This document shows, one piece after another, positions 30,595 to 43,500 of a stretch of DNA of 64,000 nt. The notes under the pieces are model-generated. The model saw only the letters and a program-made list of their open reading frames with translations, ran no database searches and was not told where the DNA came from. The DNA comes from Larix kaempferi (Eukaryota; Streptophyta; Pinopsida; Pinales; Pinaceae), in contig BSBM01000964.1 of NCBI GenBank assembly GCA_027924585.1, positions 6,045,501 to 6,109,500 on the forward strand. The letters run 5' to 3'. Numbering within the stretch: position 1 is the stretch's first letter; every line of letters begins with the position of its first letter. A program made the translations under genes and the position numbers.

Positions 30595-31953
30595 TCTTTA
30601 AAAAGAATATTTTTTTTTTGACAAGAACATAATGGTATTGTATTAGAACCGGTATTTTAGCAACCGAAAGCTATTACATAGAAGATCTAGCATCAATACA
30701 CCTCTTTTTAGCAGAAAAGCGATCTCATTTCAGCGAACCAGTGCGGCTTCGTGTCATTACTTCTTTTCGGGGTTGAACAATTTTTTTCCTTTTTGATACA
30801 GTCTGCCACTCGTTGCTCTGACTTTGATCAAGATTTACTGGTTGATCTGGTGCTTCTTCGGCTTCGGCAATGTCTGCCCAACTTGAGCCTCGCTGGGAGG
30901 GATTTGGCGAGCTAGGCGGAACTGCTTCTGCTGGATCTTCCTCCTTAGCTGGTTCTTTGGGGGCGGTTCCTGCTTCCCCTTCTGCAACTGGTGCTGGGAT
31001 CATCCCTTCAGCTTGCTTCTTTGGGGTTGCTTCTGTCCACCAAGTGGGCTTTTGGCTTCGAGACTGCCTTCTTTTTCCGAGTTGCTTCTCACAGTTACGG
31101 GCGATATGCCCTGTTTCAAAACAAACCCTGCATCTGAAACAGAGGTTCTCATAGTCGATCTTCTGGGATCTAGAGCAGTCCTTGCCAGTTAGGTTGATTT
31201 CTGCTGGGAATCCCTTGTTGAAGTCCATATCTACACAGATCCGAGCAAAAGTTGATTGAGAAGGAGAAGTATCGGGACTTTTGCATAGAAATTTTCCGAG
31301 TCCATTTCCAATAGCTTCAAGAGATTGGTCCCCCCAGAAATGCAAGGGAAGGGATGGGAGTCTCACCCAGATCGGAGCAGAAGAAATAGAGGCCTTGGCT
31401 GGATCGAAGTCGGGAGTCCAAGGCTGCAAGGACAGTCCTGCTCTGCCCCAAAACCACGGCCCGGAGCTAGAGACCTTGTCTCTATCTTCAGAGGAGTCAA
31501 AAACCGCCGCGAAGAAGCCCCTAGCAAAGGGGCAAGCAAAAACCTCACCCTTAAGCAACGGAGACCACTCGGAGGAGATCCAGGAACGCAGGTCTGCAAG
31601 GCTCGGCCAGAAGCCGTTGAACCTGCAAACCAATGCAAATTTGCTGAACTGGGAGGCAAGCGTCCGGGCTTCCTCAGGCATGCAAATAGTGATAGCAGGT
31701 CCTTCAGGGATCGAAGAGGGCCGAGCAGATAGATCTCCCCGTCGAGAGGTCACGTCCTTGAAGGAAGGGCCGCCAGGGATGATGCTCGAGTCTGCAAGAG
31801 GAAGCCCGGATTTCAGCGAAGGGACGGAGGTCTTTCCTGCTGCGGAGGCGCCAGGGAGAGGTCCAGCCGTGGGAGCCAACTCAGGAAACTCACGCGCTGA
31901 GAAGGGAGAGCTCCCAGGAGGAACGGAGCCGCAGAGGTCTTTACAAAATATTT
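30595..31953 (-). mobile_element. ORF1-only LINE-like element, copy A
   Basis: On the minus strand: about 58 bp of leader, a 384-codon ORF1, about 100 bp of 3' sequence and a poly(A) of about 10 (30619-30610). Imperfect target duplications flank it: TCTTTAAAAAGAATATTT (30595-30612) and TCTTTACAAAATATTT (31938-31953). Poly(A) plus target duplication is the signature of target-primed reverse transcription. No endonuclease or RT follows ORF1. Ordinary LINE truncation removes the 5' end, so an element with ORF1 but without ORF2 must come from an internally deleted or prematurely ended source. This is comparable in form to the mammalian HAL1 elements. Its G+C content contrasts with the flanks. Confidence 0.8.
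30725..31879 (-). CDS. LINE ORF1-type protein: DUF4283 domain and CCHC knuckle, copy A (384 aa)
   Basis: An intact frame from ATG at 31879. Residues about 75-205 match the DUF4283 pattern common in plant L1-type ORF1 proteins: FALVCRFNGFWPSLADLRSW, GPWFWGRAGLSLQPWTPDF, PIWVRLPSLPLHFWGDQSL. Residues 250-263 form a CCHC knuckle (C250, C253, H258, C263; CRVCFETGHIARNC). The C-terminal third is Pro/Glu/Lys-rich and basic, ending TRSRTGSLK. Such proteins bind the element RNA and chaperone it. Copy C differs at only a few residues (for example S165F, C235Y). Because the frame is intact, it could be expressed, or it may simply be young. Plus-strand frames over the same DNA are shadows. Confidence 0.85.
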   Translation of the reverse strand: MAPTAGPLPGASAAGKTSVPSLKSGLPLADSSIIPGGPSFKDVTSRRGDLSARPSSIPEGPAITICMPEEARTLASQFSKFALVCRFNGFWPSLADLRSWISSEWSPLLKGEVFACPFARGFFAAVFDSSEDRDKVSSSGPWFWGRAGLSLQPWTPDFDPAKASISSAPIWVRLPSLPLHFWGDQSLEAIGNGLGKFLCKSPDTSPSQSTFARICVDMDFNKGFPAEINLTGKDCSRSQKIDYENLCFRCRVCFETGHIARNCEKQLGKRRQSRSQKPTWWTEATPKKQAEGMIPAPVAEGEAGTAPKEPAKEEDPAEAVPPSSPNPSQRGSSWADIAEAEEAPDQPVNLDQSQSNEWQTVSKRKKIVQPRKEVMTRSRTGSLK

Positions 31954-32408
31954 AAAAATAATAATAACAATAATTATTATTATTTAAAATATTAATAGCA
32001 GTAACAATAATCATTATTATTTAAGATAATAACAACAACAACAACAACAATAATTATTATTAATATTAAATAGCAATTTTTAAAATATTTTATAATAATA
32101 AAATTAATTATAAAAATAAATAAAATAAATTATAATAATTTTAAATGAAAATAAGAAATTAATTAAAATAATAAAAATATTAATAAATAATCATTATTAA
32201 TTTACTTTAAATTATTAATTTACTATTAATTATTAATTATTAATTAAAATAATTGTAAATGAAAATAAGAAAATATAATTATAACAATAATAAATGAAAA
32301 TAATTTATAATGAGGATTGACAACTTTAATAATAATATTTTTTTTCTAATAATAATAATAATAACAACAACTATAATAATAATAACAAAAGTATAAATTT
32401 TGATGCTC
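31954..32408. repeat. AAT/TTA-rich low-complexity DNA (unit 1)
   Basis: Runs of AATAATAAT, AACAACAAC and TTATTATT. The segment from about 31960 to 32830 resembles 33570-34500, with an offset of about 1612 bp where checked (GAAAATAAGAAAATATAA at 32261 and 33873). Confidence 0.8.
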
Positions 32409-32830
32409 ACGAGCTAACTTGTGGTTGACTATGGTTGACCATGATTGAATTTGGTTGACCATGGTTAATTATGGTTGACTTTGGTTGACAATGGTTGACA
32501 ATAGTTTAACATTGTTGACTTTGAATGTTCATGGTTGACTATGGTTGAAAATCCGTGAGCATGGTTGACCAACGTTGACTTTGGTTGACCTTAGATGACT
32601 TTTGTAAACCATGGTTGGTTTTGGGTTGACCATGGTTGACTTTGGTTGAACATCATTGACCATGAGTAACTTTGGCTAACCATGGTCGATCATGGTTGAC
32701 TATGATTGACTATGGTTAACATTGGTCAACCATTGGTTTATTATGGTTGAGAATGGTTAACCATGGTTGTCCATGGTTGACTATGTTTGACCATAGTTAG
32801 CATTACTTACTTATGGTTGACTATTATTAA
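32409..32830 (+). repeat. ~10-bp TGGTTGACYA minisatellite, array 1
   Basis: Degenerate tandem copies of ATGGTTGACT/C with 10-11-bp spacing and interspersed ACCATGGT and GTTAAC palindromes. Most copies contain TTGACY, the core of the WRKY-factor W box. The start is marked by GAGCTAACTTGT, also seen at 34018. Confidence 0.9.
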
Positions 32831-34017
32831 TAATTATCTTAATTAATTATTAATAATAAATAAATATTTATTATTTATTATTTATTATTATTTATTTCTT
32901 ATTTTCATTCATAATTATTATAATTATATTTTGATATTTATAATTATTTTTATTATTATAAAATATCTTAAAATAAAAAATAATAATAGTAGTAATATTT
33001 ATTATTATTATAAAATATTTAAAAATAATAATGATAATAATTGTTATTATTTAAAATAATAATAATAATAATTGTTATTATTTAAAATAATAATAATAAT
33101 AATAATAATTATTGTTATTATTATTAAAATTGTTAATTCTCATTACAAATTATTTTCATTTATTATTATTATAAATATATTTTCTTATTTTTATTTACAA
33201 TTATTTTAATTAATAATAATTTCTTATTATTAATTTCTTATTTTCATTTATAATTATTATAATTATATTTTGTTTTTGTTGATAAATAAAATTATTAATA
33301 ATATATTAACTATAATTAATTAATTAATTAATTAATAATTTCACGTTTATATATATAAGTAAGTGTTAATCAATATATCATATAACTTTTATATAATAAA
33401 TTTTAACATGAAATATTCTTTTTGTTTCTAAATATACATTTTCTTTATTATTTTAATAATCATTTTCTTTATAAATATATTTTCTTATTTTCATTTACAA
33501 TATTTTAATTAAAAAATAAATACTTTTGTAATTATAAAATATTTAGAAAAAAAAAATTATTATTATTATTATTATAAAGTATTTAAAATAATAATAACAC
33601 GAATTATTATTATTATTATTTAAAATAATAATAACAGTAACAACAACAACAATAACAATAATAATGATAAGGATAATAATTATTATTATTATTATGAAAT
33701 AGTAATTTTTAAAATATTTTATAATAATAAAATTAATTATAAGAAAAATAAAAATAAATTATAATAATTTTTAAATGAAAATAAGAAATTAATTACAATA
33801 ATAAAAATAAGAAAATTAATAAATAATAATTATTAATTAACTTAAAATTATTTAATTAAAATAATTGTAAATGAAAATAAGAAAATATAATTATAACAAT
33901 AATAAATGAAAATAATTTATAATGAGGATTGACAACTTTAATAATAATATATTTTTTTTAATAACAATAATAACAACAATGATAATAATAATAACATAGT
34001 ATAAACCTTGATGCTGG
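32831..34017. repeat. AAT/TTA-rich low-complexity DNA (unit 2)
   Basis: A+T-only stretches with AAT, ATT and TTA triplets and no coding potential. The last part (from about 33570) repeats 31960-32408. Confidence 0.8.
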
Positions 34018-35990
34018 CGAGCTAACTTGTAGTTGACTATGGTTGACCATGTCTGGAATTTGGTTGACTATGGTTAATTATGGTTGACCATGGTTAACAA
34101 TAGTTGAACATTGTTGACTTTGAATGTTCATGGTTGACTATGGTTGAAAATCCTTGAGCATGGTTGACCAGCGTTGACTTTGGTTGACCTTAGATGACTT
34201 TTGTAAACCATGGTTGGTTTTTGGTTTGACTATGGTCATCTATGGTTGATCATAATTGACTTTGGTGAACATCATTGACCAGGGTAACTTTGGTCAACCA
34301 TGGTTTACTTTGATTAATCATAGTTGGCTTTGGTTGACCACGGGTCACTATGGATGGCTATGGTTGACCATGGTTGATCATGGTTGACTTTGATTGACTA
34401 TGGTGAACAATAGTCAACCATTAGTTTATTATGGTTGAAAATGGTTAACCATGGTTGACTATGTTTGACCATGGTTGGCATTACTTGCTTATGGTGGACC
34501 ATGGTTGACTTTCAACATCCATGGTTGACATTAGTTGACGATGGTTGACTTTAGTTTGACCATGGTTTCCTTTAGTTGGCCATGGTTGACTTGGGTCAAC
34601 TATGATTGACTTTGGTCGACTATGATTGACTCTGGTTGATTATAATTGACTTTAGCCACCAAAATTGACTTTGGTTGACCTTGGTTGAATTTTGGAATGT
34701 CCATGGCTAAACTATGGTTGACATTGGTCGACGATAGATTGAATTTAGTTAACTGTGGTTGACTACAGGTTGACTTTTGCTAAACAAAGTTGATTGGGTT
34801 GACTTTTGGGTGATAATGGTTGATCATGGATGAATTTGGTTGACCATGGCTGACTTTAGTTGACTTTGGTTAACTATGGTTGACCTTGGTTGACTTTGAT
34901 TGACCATAGTTGACTTTATTTGACTATGCTAACCAAAGTTTACTTTCGCTAACCAAAGTAAACCTAGTTGACTTTGGTTTCCATGGTTGACTTCGATTTA
35001 CTATGGTTGACATCAATTCACATTCGTTAACCATGGTTAACTTTTGGTTGAATTTTGCTTAACAATAGTTGACATTAGTTCACTATGATTGACATTTGGT
35101 AGATTTTGGTTGACCCTCGTTGAATTTGGTTTACTTTGGCTAATTTTTATTGATAATGGTTGACCAGGATTGTCCATGGTTGACTTTTCGTTCACCATGG
35201 TTAAGTATGGTTGACCGATGGTTAACCATTGTTGACTTTGGTTGACTTTTGATTGACTTTGGTTGATTTTGTTTTGACTATGGTTAACCATGGTTAACTT
35301 TTGGTTCACAATGGTTGATTTGGTTGACTATGGTTTGAGTATGGATGACTTTTGTTGACCAAGGTGTAGGGTTGGTTGACTTTAGTGACCAAGGTGTAGG
35401 GTTGGTTGACTTTAGTTGAACCACGGTCGAATTTTGTTGGCTTTGGTTGACCATGTCGACTTTTGGAAGACTTTGGACAACCACGGTTTACTTTGGTAAC
35501 CATTTGGTTAACCATGGTTGAATTTGGTTTACTTTGGTTTTATTTGGTTGACTTTGGTGCACTATGCGTTACCATGGTTGACTTTTGGTTGACCATTTTT
35601 TACTTTGGTTTACCATGGTTGACTATTCCTGACCAAGGTTGATAATGGTGTACTTTGGTTGACCATGGGTTGACTTTTGGTTAACTTTAATTGGTTATGG
35701 TTTGACCATTATGGTTAATGTTGGTAGACTTTAGTTGTACACGGTTGACAACAATTTGAATTTGGTTGGTCGTGGTAGAGCATGGTTGAAAACAATTGAC
35801 TTTGGTTGAAGATGGTTGACTTTAGCTTGATTTTTGGTTGACCATGGTTGACTTGGGTGACTTTTTGGGTGACTTTGGTTGACCATGGTTGACTTTTTGT
35901 TTGGCTTTGGTTGAGCCTGGTTGGATTTGGGTCTCTTTAGTTAACTATGGTTCTCTTTAGTTGACTATGGTTCTCTTTAGTTGAATATTG
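34018..35990 (+). repeat. ~10-bp TGGTTGACYA minisatellite, array 2 (2 kb)
   Basis: The longest array, nearly 2 kb. The first ~450 bp match array 1 in order (CATGGTTGACCAGCGTTGAC, CTTAGATGACTTTTGTAAAC), then it extends with more degenerate copies, ending with repeated GGTTCTCTTTAGTTGACTAT units. Minus-strand frames rich in Asn/Gln/Ser in this stretch are by-products of the repeat. Confidence 0.9.
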
Positions 35991-36162
35991 TTAGTGTTAT
36001 TATTAATATAATATTAATGTTCTTAATATTATTGTGAGCCATATAATATTATTTATATGTTGTATAACCACAATTAAGAAGTAATAAGGTAGATAATAAA
36101 ATATTTAATAAGTAAGAATAATAACTTTATAAGGTTATAAGATTGTGTTTAATTACGGTTAA

Positions 36163-36193
<31 letters not shown>

Positions 36194-39070
36194 TGATATG
36201 ATTAATTTATTAACATTAATGGTAATGGTATAAGGATATGGATGTGATTAATGATCTTGAATAATTTATTGAAATAATTATTTTATTATTTTAATAAAAA
36301 ACATTAAAAAAATTACCATAATATAATTAACATTGAAAATAATTAATAGCTAAACTATATTGTAATGAACTATAACAAGAACATCCAAATCATAAAATCC
36401 TAAAAACATACATATGAATAAAGAAACATGTTCCAAGATCAAAATTAAAGATGAGATACATAATGATGATGATGGTTGTGGTTCTTCATCTTGAGTTTTG
36501 TTGTGTTTCCTATTTCAGTGTTTTCCTTTCCATATGACTTCTCAAACATAAATTAAGGTTGTGGGTTTCTCTACTTACTCAGAAATTTCAATAGGAAGCC
36601 CATTCAAGTGTAAAAATGTGGAAATCGATATAAATTTTAATATAATGTGAAAAATCTATTACAAAACATTATACCATTAAACCTCATTACTCAATATATA
36701 TACAGTCACAAGATTATTTTTATGCAATTAAAAATTGTCCCAATTTTATATATAAAACAATAATTTAAAGGCATGATGTCAATAATCATACCATATAAAT
36801 AATCTCAAGTGCATTGTGCAATCGAAAACAAATTTAAAATGGATATAATTTATCTTTAAAATTTAAAATAATCTTTCATCTTTATTGTGAAATCCAAAAT
36901 AAATTCAAAATAGATATAATTATGCAAAAGCTAAGTTAAAAGTTTTTTTTTAATAATTTTATTAAATAAAATTATTAGAATTTTCTAGAATAAAAACAAT
37001 TTACTTTTTTTAATAATGTTATTATAGATATAAATATATTTAATTTTAAATGAAAATTTATGATAAAGAAAAGTATAAATGACAATATTACATTTAATAA
37101 AAAAATTTAAACAAAAACCTTAAGAGAAAATGATTGTAAGTTATAATGACATATTTAATTTTATATAAAAAATGATTGTAAGTTATAGTAATAATCTACA
37201 TATTTAATTTTATATATATTTCATTATATGAAAAAATATAATGTAACTAATAAATTGAAAATGAATATAAATTTGGAATGATTATTGTAATAATAATTAA
37301 CTTTAATTTATCTAAATTTTGAAATAGCATGAAATTTATTTAAATAACTAAACTTTAAGTTTGAAAAATTTTATGCATTTCACATATCTATTAATTTTAA
37401 GATATTGTACAACTTGTTAATACCAAAATAATTTAAAAAAAAAAATTAATTTTTAAAAATGAAAACAACAAAATTTATATATAATTAACTATAATTTATA
37501 TATAATTTATATATAATTTGGTTGAGCCTGGTTGGATTTTGGTTCTCTTTAGTTGACTATGGTTCTCTTTAGTTGAATATTGTTAGTGTTATTATTAATA
37601 TTAATATTAATGTTCTTAATATTATTGTGAGCCTTATTAATATTATTTATATGTTGTATAGCCACAATTAAGAAGTAATAAGGTAGAAATAAAATATTTA
37701 ATAAGTAAGAATAATAACTTTATAAGGTTATAAGATTGTGTTTAATCACGGTTAAACATATATATATACTATATATATATATATATATATTATTATATTG
37801 ATATGATTAATTTATTAACATAAATGGTAATGGTATAGGATATGGATGTGATTAATGATCTTGAATAATTTATTGAAATAATTTATTTTATTATTTTAAT
37901 AAAAAACATTAAAAAAATTACCATAATATAATTAACATTGAAAATAATTAATAGCTAACCTATATTTTAATGAACTATAACAAGAACATCCAAATCATAA
38001 AATCCTAAATACATAAATATGAATAAAGAAAAATGTTCCAAAGATCACAAATTAAAGATGAGATACATAATGATGATGATGGTTGTGTACTTCATCTTGA
38101 GTTTTGTTGTGTTTCCTATTTCAGTGCTTTCCTTTCCATATGACTTCTCAAACATAAATTAAGGTTGTGGGTTCTCTACTTACTCAGAAATTTCAATAGG
38201 AAGCCATTCAAGTGTAAAAATGTGGAAATCGATGTAGAATTTAATATAATGTGAAAAATCTATTACAAAACATTATGCCATTAAACCTCATTACTCAATA
38301 TACACTCACAAGATTATTTTTATGCATTAAAAATTGTCCCAATTTTATATATAAAACAATAAATTAAAGGCATGATGTCAATAATCATACCATATAAATA
38401 ATCTTCAAGTGCATTGTGCAATCGAAAACAAATTTAAAATGGATATAATTTTATCTTTAAAATTTAAAATAATCTTTCATCTTTATTGTGAAGTCCAAAA
38501 TAAATTCAAAATAGATATAATTATGCAAAAGCTAAGTTAAAAGTTTTTTTTTTAAAATAATTTTATTAAATAAAATTATTAGAATTTCTATAATAAAAAC
38601 AATTTACTTTTTTTAATAATGTTATTATAGATATAAATATATTTAATTTTAAATGAAATTATGATAAAGAAAAGTATAAATGACAATATTACATTTTAAT
38701 AAAAAAATTTTAAACAAAAACCTTAAGAGAAAATGATTGTAAGTTATAATGACATATTTATTTTATATAAAAAATGATTGTAAGTTATAGTAATAATCTA
38801 CATATTTAATTTTACATATATTTCATTATATGAAAAAATATAATGTAACTAATAAATTGAAAAATGAATATAAATTTGGAATGATTATTGTAATAATAAT
38901 TAATTGAATAGCATGAAATTTATTTAAATAACTAAACTTTAAGTTTGAAAAATTTATGCATTTCACATATCTTAATTTTAAAATATTGTACAACTTTGTT
39001 AATACCAAAATAATTTTGAAAAAAAAAATAATTTTTTAAAATGAAACAACAAAATTTATATATAATTACA
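35909..39070 (+). repeat. Tandem duplication, two ~1.61-kb units
   Basis: GGTTGAGCCTGGTTGGATTT starts unit 1 at 35909 and unit 2 at 37520. The same order of landmarks follows in both: GGTTCTCTTTAGTTGAATAT, (AT)n microsatellite, ATGAGATACATAATGATGAT (36451 and 38058), AGTGCATTGTGCAATCGAAA, and a final ACAAAATTTATATATAATTA. Differences are mostly small indels. No gene is seen in either unit. Confidence 0.9.
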
Positions 39071-40500
39071 AAGACTAATTTTTTTAAAAACTAAAACTAA
39101 AAGAAAATAAGGGTCAAATGACTTTAATTCAACTAAATTTATATAATAACAAAGGCTTATTCCTTAAAATCTAAACCATGTGCTGTACAACCAAATTTGT
39201 ATAATAACCAAAACTTATTCCTAATTAATTCTAATGGTTTTGCTACCATATTTGGTTGGGAATCTATTGTCCTTAACTAACCTCATTCCACATTCATCCA
39301 ACTTACTTTATCACCGTGAAGATGTAAAATAAGATCAAGACCTACACATTTCATGCCATTCATTTTTTGCAAAGTTTTTAAGATTTTCAGAATTTATTCC
39401 ATACATATAAATTTAAACAGTAAACATAATATATACACAGTTTAAATTTAAGCAAAGTGTAAATTTATTTTAGTTCCGAAATTGTTCCAAGAATTGATTC
39501 GATTGGAATCTCAGTTATCCTATGCAGAAGGAAATCCTTGTTGTATGACCACCTTATTCTGAAATAAGAAATGACATTTCTGGCAGAAAGAAACCCTTGT
39601 TGTATGACCACCTTATTTTGAAATAAACACATGGCATTTCTGAAATCTGGGGATCGCGTTCAGGTATCAATCATCCAAAACCGAGTTGATTCCTGCCATT
39701 ATCTAACATGAAAAAAGTTGTTTTGCTATTAATCAGAGAAGAGACTTCTATGCGAACATCTAAACATTTAATAAAACAGGATAATAAAACAGAAAACAAG
39801 ATAATCCCTCAAATTAAAACAATTACTTATAATGAGGGTGGTTAGAAAATCACTTAAAAATAAAACCTGAACACATAAATAAATCACAAAATCATTGCAA
39901 ATTATCTCTCCAAACTAAAACTAAAAGTATAAATACATTACATTGACAAAATATAAAAGCAACTCAAAACTTATGGCACACAAACACAAAATAAAAATAA
40001 AACAATAACTACATTACCAATCAAATGTTTTCACATATGGATGCCACTAAATGGCACCATATACCCCCGAATAGATTCCTCGAATAGCAAAAATAATAGA
40101 ATGAACCCACACACCCTACGATTGTGATGATGATGCTATTAGAAATCACAAGAAATATACAACCTATACAAACATAAATAAATCCTAAAATTGCAACTAT
40201 CATGTCTAAATTAAAAATAAAATGTTCTCCACAAAAAAAATATGGACGCATATGAAGAAACGGACCACAAGAGAGAGGATGCCCGAGTAAAAAGAGCTGC
40301 AGTAGGGAGTATCATAAATTTTGGAAGGATACCAATAATCAACGTTCACATAATGTACTGTATTTTCAACACGTATAACTACTATTTTCTCTAAAATCCA
40401 AATGGTCTTAAACCCTCACAATATCACAGAATTCATCAAACAAAATCACACATATTCCATAAAATAATGTGAAGAGCACTCACAAAATCTTTACAAAGTA
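39071..40500. other. A+T-rich DNA, no gene seen
   Basis: One short two-unit repeat (TCCTTGTTGTATGACCACCT near 39534 and its match near 39595). The minus frame 40021-40251 is hydrophobic, rich in Ile, Phe and Cys, and not recognised; A+T content is enough to explain it. Confidence 0.45.
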
Positions 40501-43500
40501 CAAACCTTACCTCGCAAGAATGCAGATTCTGGAGATCCTTGGGCTCTCACTGCACAAATTGGTATAGGAAATGGAAGAACCAGTCCGGACTAACATACAA
40601 TTGGTATAGGAAATGGAAGAACCGGAATAAAACGAGTGTCATTCGGGTGCCTTCATCTGATCTTTTCAACTATGCCATCTACCAACTATCCAGGTCTGTA
40701 CCATCACATTCAGATTTCATCAAATTCAAATTAAATAGATGTATGTAACATTGTCAAATAAAGATTTAAAGAAATATTTAAATAATCAACTTATCAGCTG
40801 AGTATTCTAAAATAAAATAAATAAAAATTGTATTCAAGCCATATTCAGCTGAGTATTCTAAAATAAAATAAAATAAAAATTGTATTCAATAAATGGAACT
40901 ACCGACCGTGCATGGAACGTCTATGTGATTAAACATCCTAAAACCTGATACAAACGTACTTCTAAAGATGACTGGATCGCATCTTTACAAGTTCACAAAA
41001 CACTAAGATTTATGTACAGAACACCCACCTTGCAGGTATGCACGACTGGTAGCTCGTGATATGGACGAGGTTATCTCTAATTCCCGAGGCACTCCCATCT
41101 TTATTTCTCAAATTGTTTTTCTGGGTCCAACAGAAACTGCCCAATAAAGTAAAATAGTAACTGGATGCATATCTCATAAATTAGTCGTTGCACTCAATCA
41201 ACAAACCAAATTACACATCCTAAACAATATGAGGCAACCTAACGAGATGAGAAGCTTTTTCAAGAAATATGGAAGTAATCACTTAATCCATAGGGTAAAA
41301 GAGCTGCCCAGATACTCAGTCAGTTCAGGAAATCAAGAAACCAAATTACAGATCAAGATGAAGTAACCTGATAAGAAGCTTTTTAAAGAAATATGGAAAT
41401 AGAAATAGACATATAATGTATTTGGTAATAGACATATTTTTTGTTAATAGGTTCTGGAATAGGTGGAAGCACGCCGTTTGTGCCATATTAAATTGTTCAC
41501 CAATAGTCGAAGAGGGTCATTTTATCCCTCGGAGCTATGTGTCATTCATCGTGAGCCATTTTATGAATGATTTGGCAGCTTAAGAGCCTGAGATGAGTAG
41601 TGGTTCGAATAACACTTTGGAAAATAGGAGGAATCAAAGTCAGGAGCCATGCCCATTCTTCCCTACTTTTAATTATTGATCCATTCAACAGCCACCAGCA
41701 AACCCTAGCCCCCTTTACGCTCCTCCATAAATCTGGCCTTATTTGCCTCAGCCACCTTATCCTAGCTTCTGTGCCATGATCTACTGCACCCCGTGTCCTT
41801 TTTCTTGGAAATGTATACCTCCCTCAACCCTCACTCTCACCAGAATCAACACTGCACCCAACCCCCTTTGTCCTTTGAAGTTTTTAATTGAGACCTTAGC
41901 ATTACTCAAAACCCCTGCCTAAACTACAATAAACGTCTATTTATTCAGTTGTGACTTAAACGTTAATTTATTAAGAAACATAAAATTTCTGTCAAGTCCA
42001 TTTAGACAAAATCAATCTATCAAGTCCATTAAGAGACAAATCTAATCTATCAAATCTAATTTGATCTACTGATTTCATTTCCTTCTTTCACAAGCGAAAC
42101 AATAGAGAAAACATGGATGAGTATACCTACCTTTACCTGTGCATCATCGAACATCCAAAGGGTTCAAGTCAGAGTAACACCTTTCCGCGCGATCCAGAGA
42201 GTTGAACAAAGCCTGGAACAGAAGATCATCAAGCGATCTGAACAAAGCCCGGACAGAAGATCATCAAGCGATCTCAACAAAGCCTGAGAACAGAGAACCA
42301 CAAGAAAATAAGAAGCTTCCCAAAGAGATAAAATCTTAAAATCGCTGCACCTACATATCCAAAATAATACTGAAGCTATTTCTACACCACAGATAAAATG
42401 GTCTCGGCAGAACTCGAGAGGAACTTGGCTTGTCCATAATCAGGAAATCAAGAAAGAGAATTTGATCTCTGCATAATCCAGAAATCAAGAAAGAAAGCAA
42501 CAACATTTAGTCCAGGGCTGGGCCCTCACAACATTTAGTCCAGGGCTGTACCCCACATAAAATCTTGCGCATCATTATTATTGAAAGTTTATTTAAAAAA
42601 ATCAAGAAATCGAGTGAACCAGACCAAGAAATCAGATTAGCTTCATAAATGGTTTAGGCTGCCAAAGAAATTCAAGCCAGTGAAGATGGCCATGCAGGGT
42701 CCAAGATATAACGAAACTATAGTCAAGAAAATGAAGAAGATGCAGAAACTTTATCTTCATGATGCGGCTAATGTTGGCGATAGGAAGAAACCTGTCCTAC
42801 TCCTGCACACTGGACTCGGGGATCTGTTCGCCGGATTTGGGGTTTTCGATTTCTTGGCCATCTGGGATGTTAGCGTCCGCCATGGGAGCTTCATATAACG
42901 TTCAAGGAGGAACTTTAAACTGCTGCCACACACCACAAGATAGCATCGGTTGCCACCACGGTATGGTACCTCCCATGCAATCATAGCATCGTTCGAATGA
43001 ACTTTCACTGGCCTCTATCATTGCAGAATGCCTTAATGTTTTAAACGATGATGCACGTTATCTCCACCATTAGCCTTGAATTCGGTTCCGTCTGAATCTG
43101 GTGTGGAGTCGGAACCTCCTTTTCTTGGACCTGCAAAAGAAAACAAATAATCTCAAAAGAAATTGAAAGACACGGAGTAACCTAATATATTAGGTATTCC
43201 CTTGAAACTGAAACTGAAACGAGGACCATTCATTTAACCGCGGTCCTCCTCCACTACAGATTAACCCATTGAAGCTCTCACCTGGCAAGAGGCTCCGATT
43301 AATTTAACAGGTTGAAGCTCCCACCTGGCAAGAGGCTAGGATTAAACAAAAAAAATTGGAGGATTTCCCATTGTCGTTTCGGTATACTTCTGCCCACATA
43401 AAATCTCGGCCATTGAGCGTTACAATTATGGTGTCGAGCGGGGGTACAGCGCGGAGTGGAGGTGAGCGACGACTGTTTAATTCCAGCAGTGGGAAGTGGC

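Noticed and set aside
31281-31955. Plus-strand 224- and 135-codon frames opposite the LINE ORF1 (and their duplicates at 62463-63137)
   Set aside because: Shadows of the minus-strand ORF1, which has the recognisable DUF4283 region and CCHC knuckle.
35037-35515. Minus-strand Asn/Gln/Ser-rich ORFs
   Set aside because: Translation of the 10-bp TTGAC repeat; the repetitive composition explains them.
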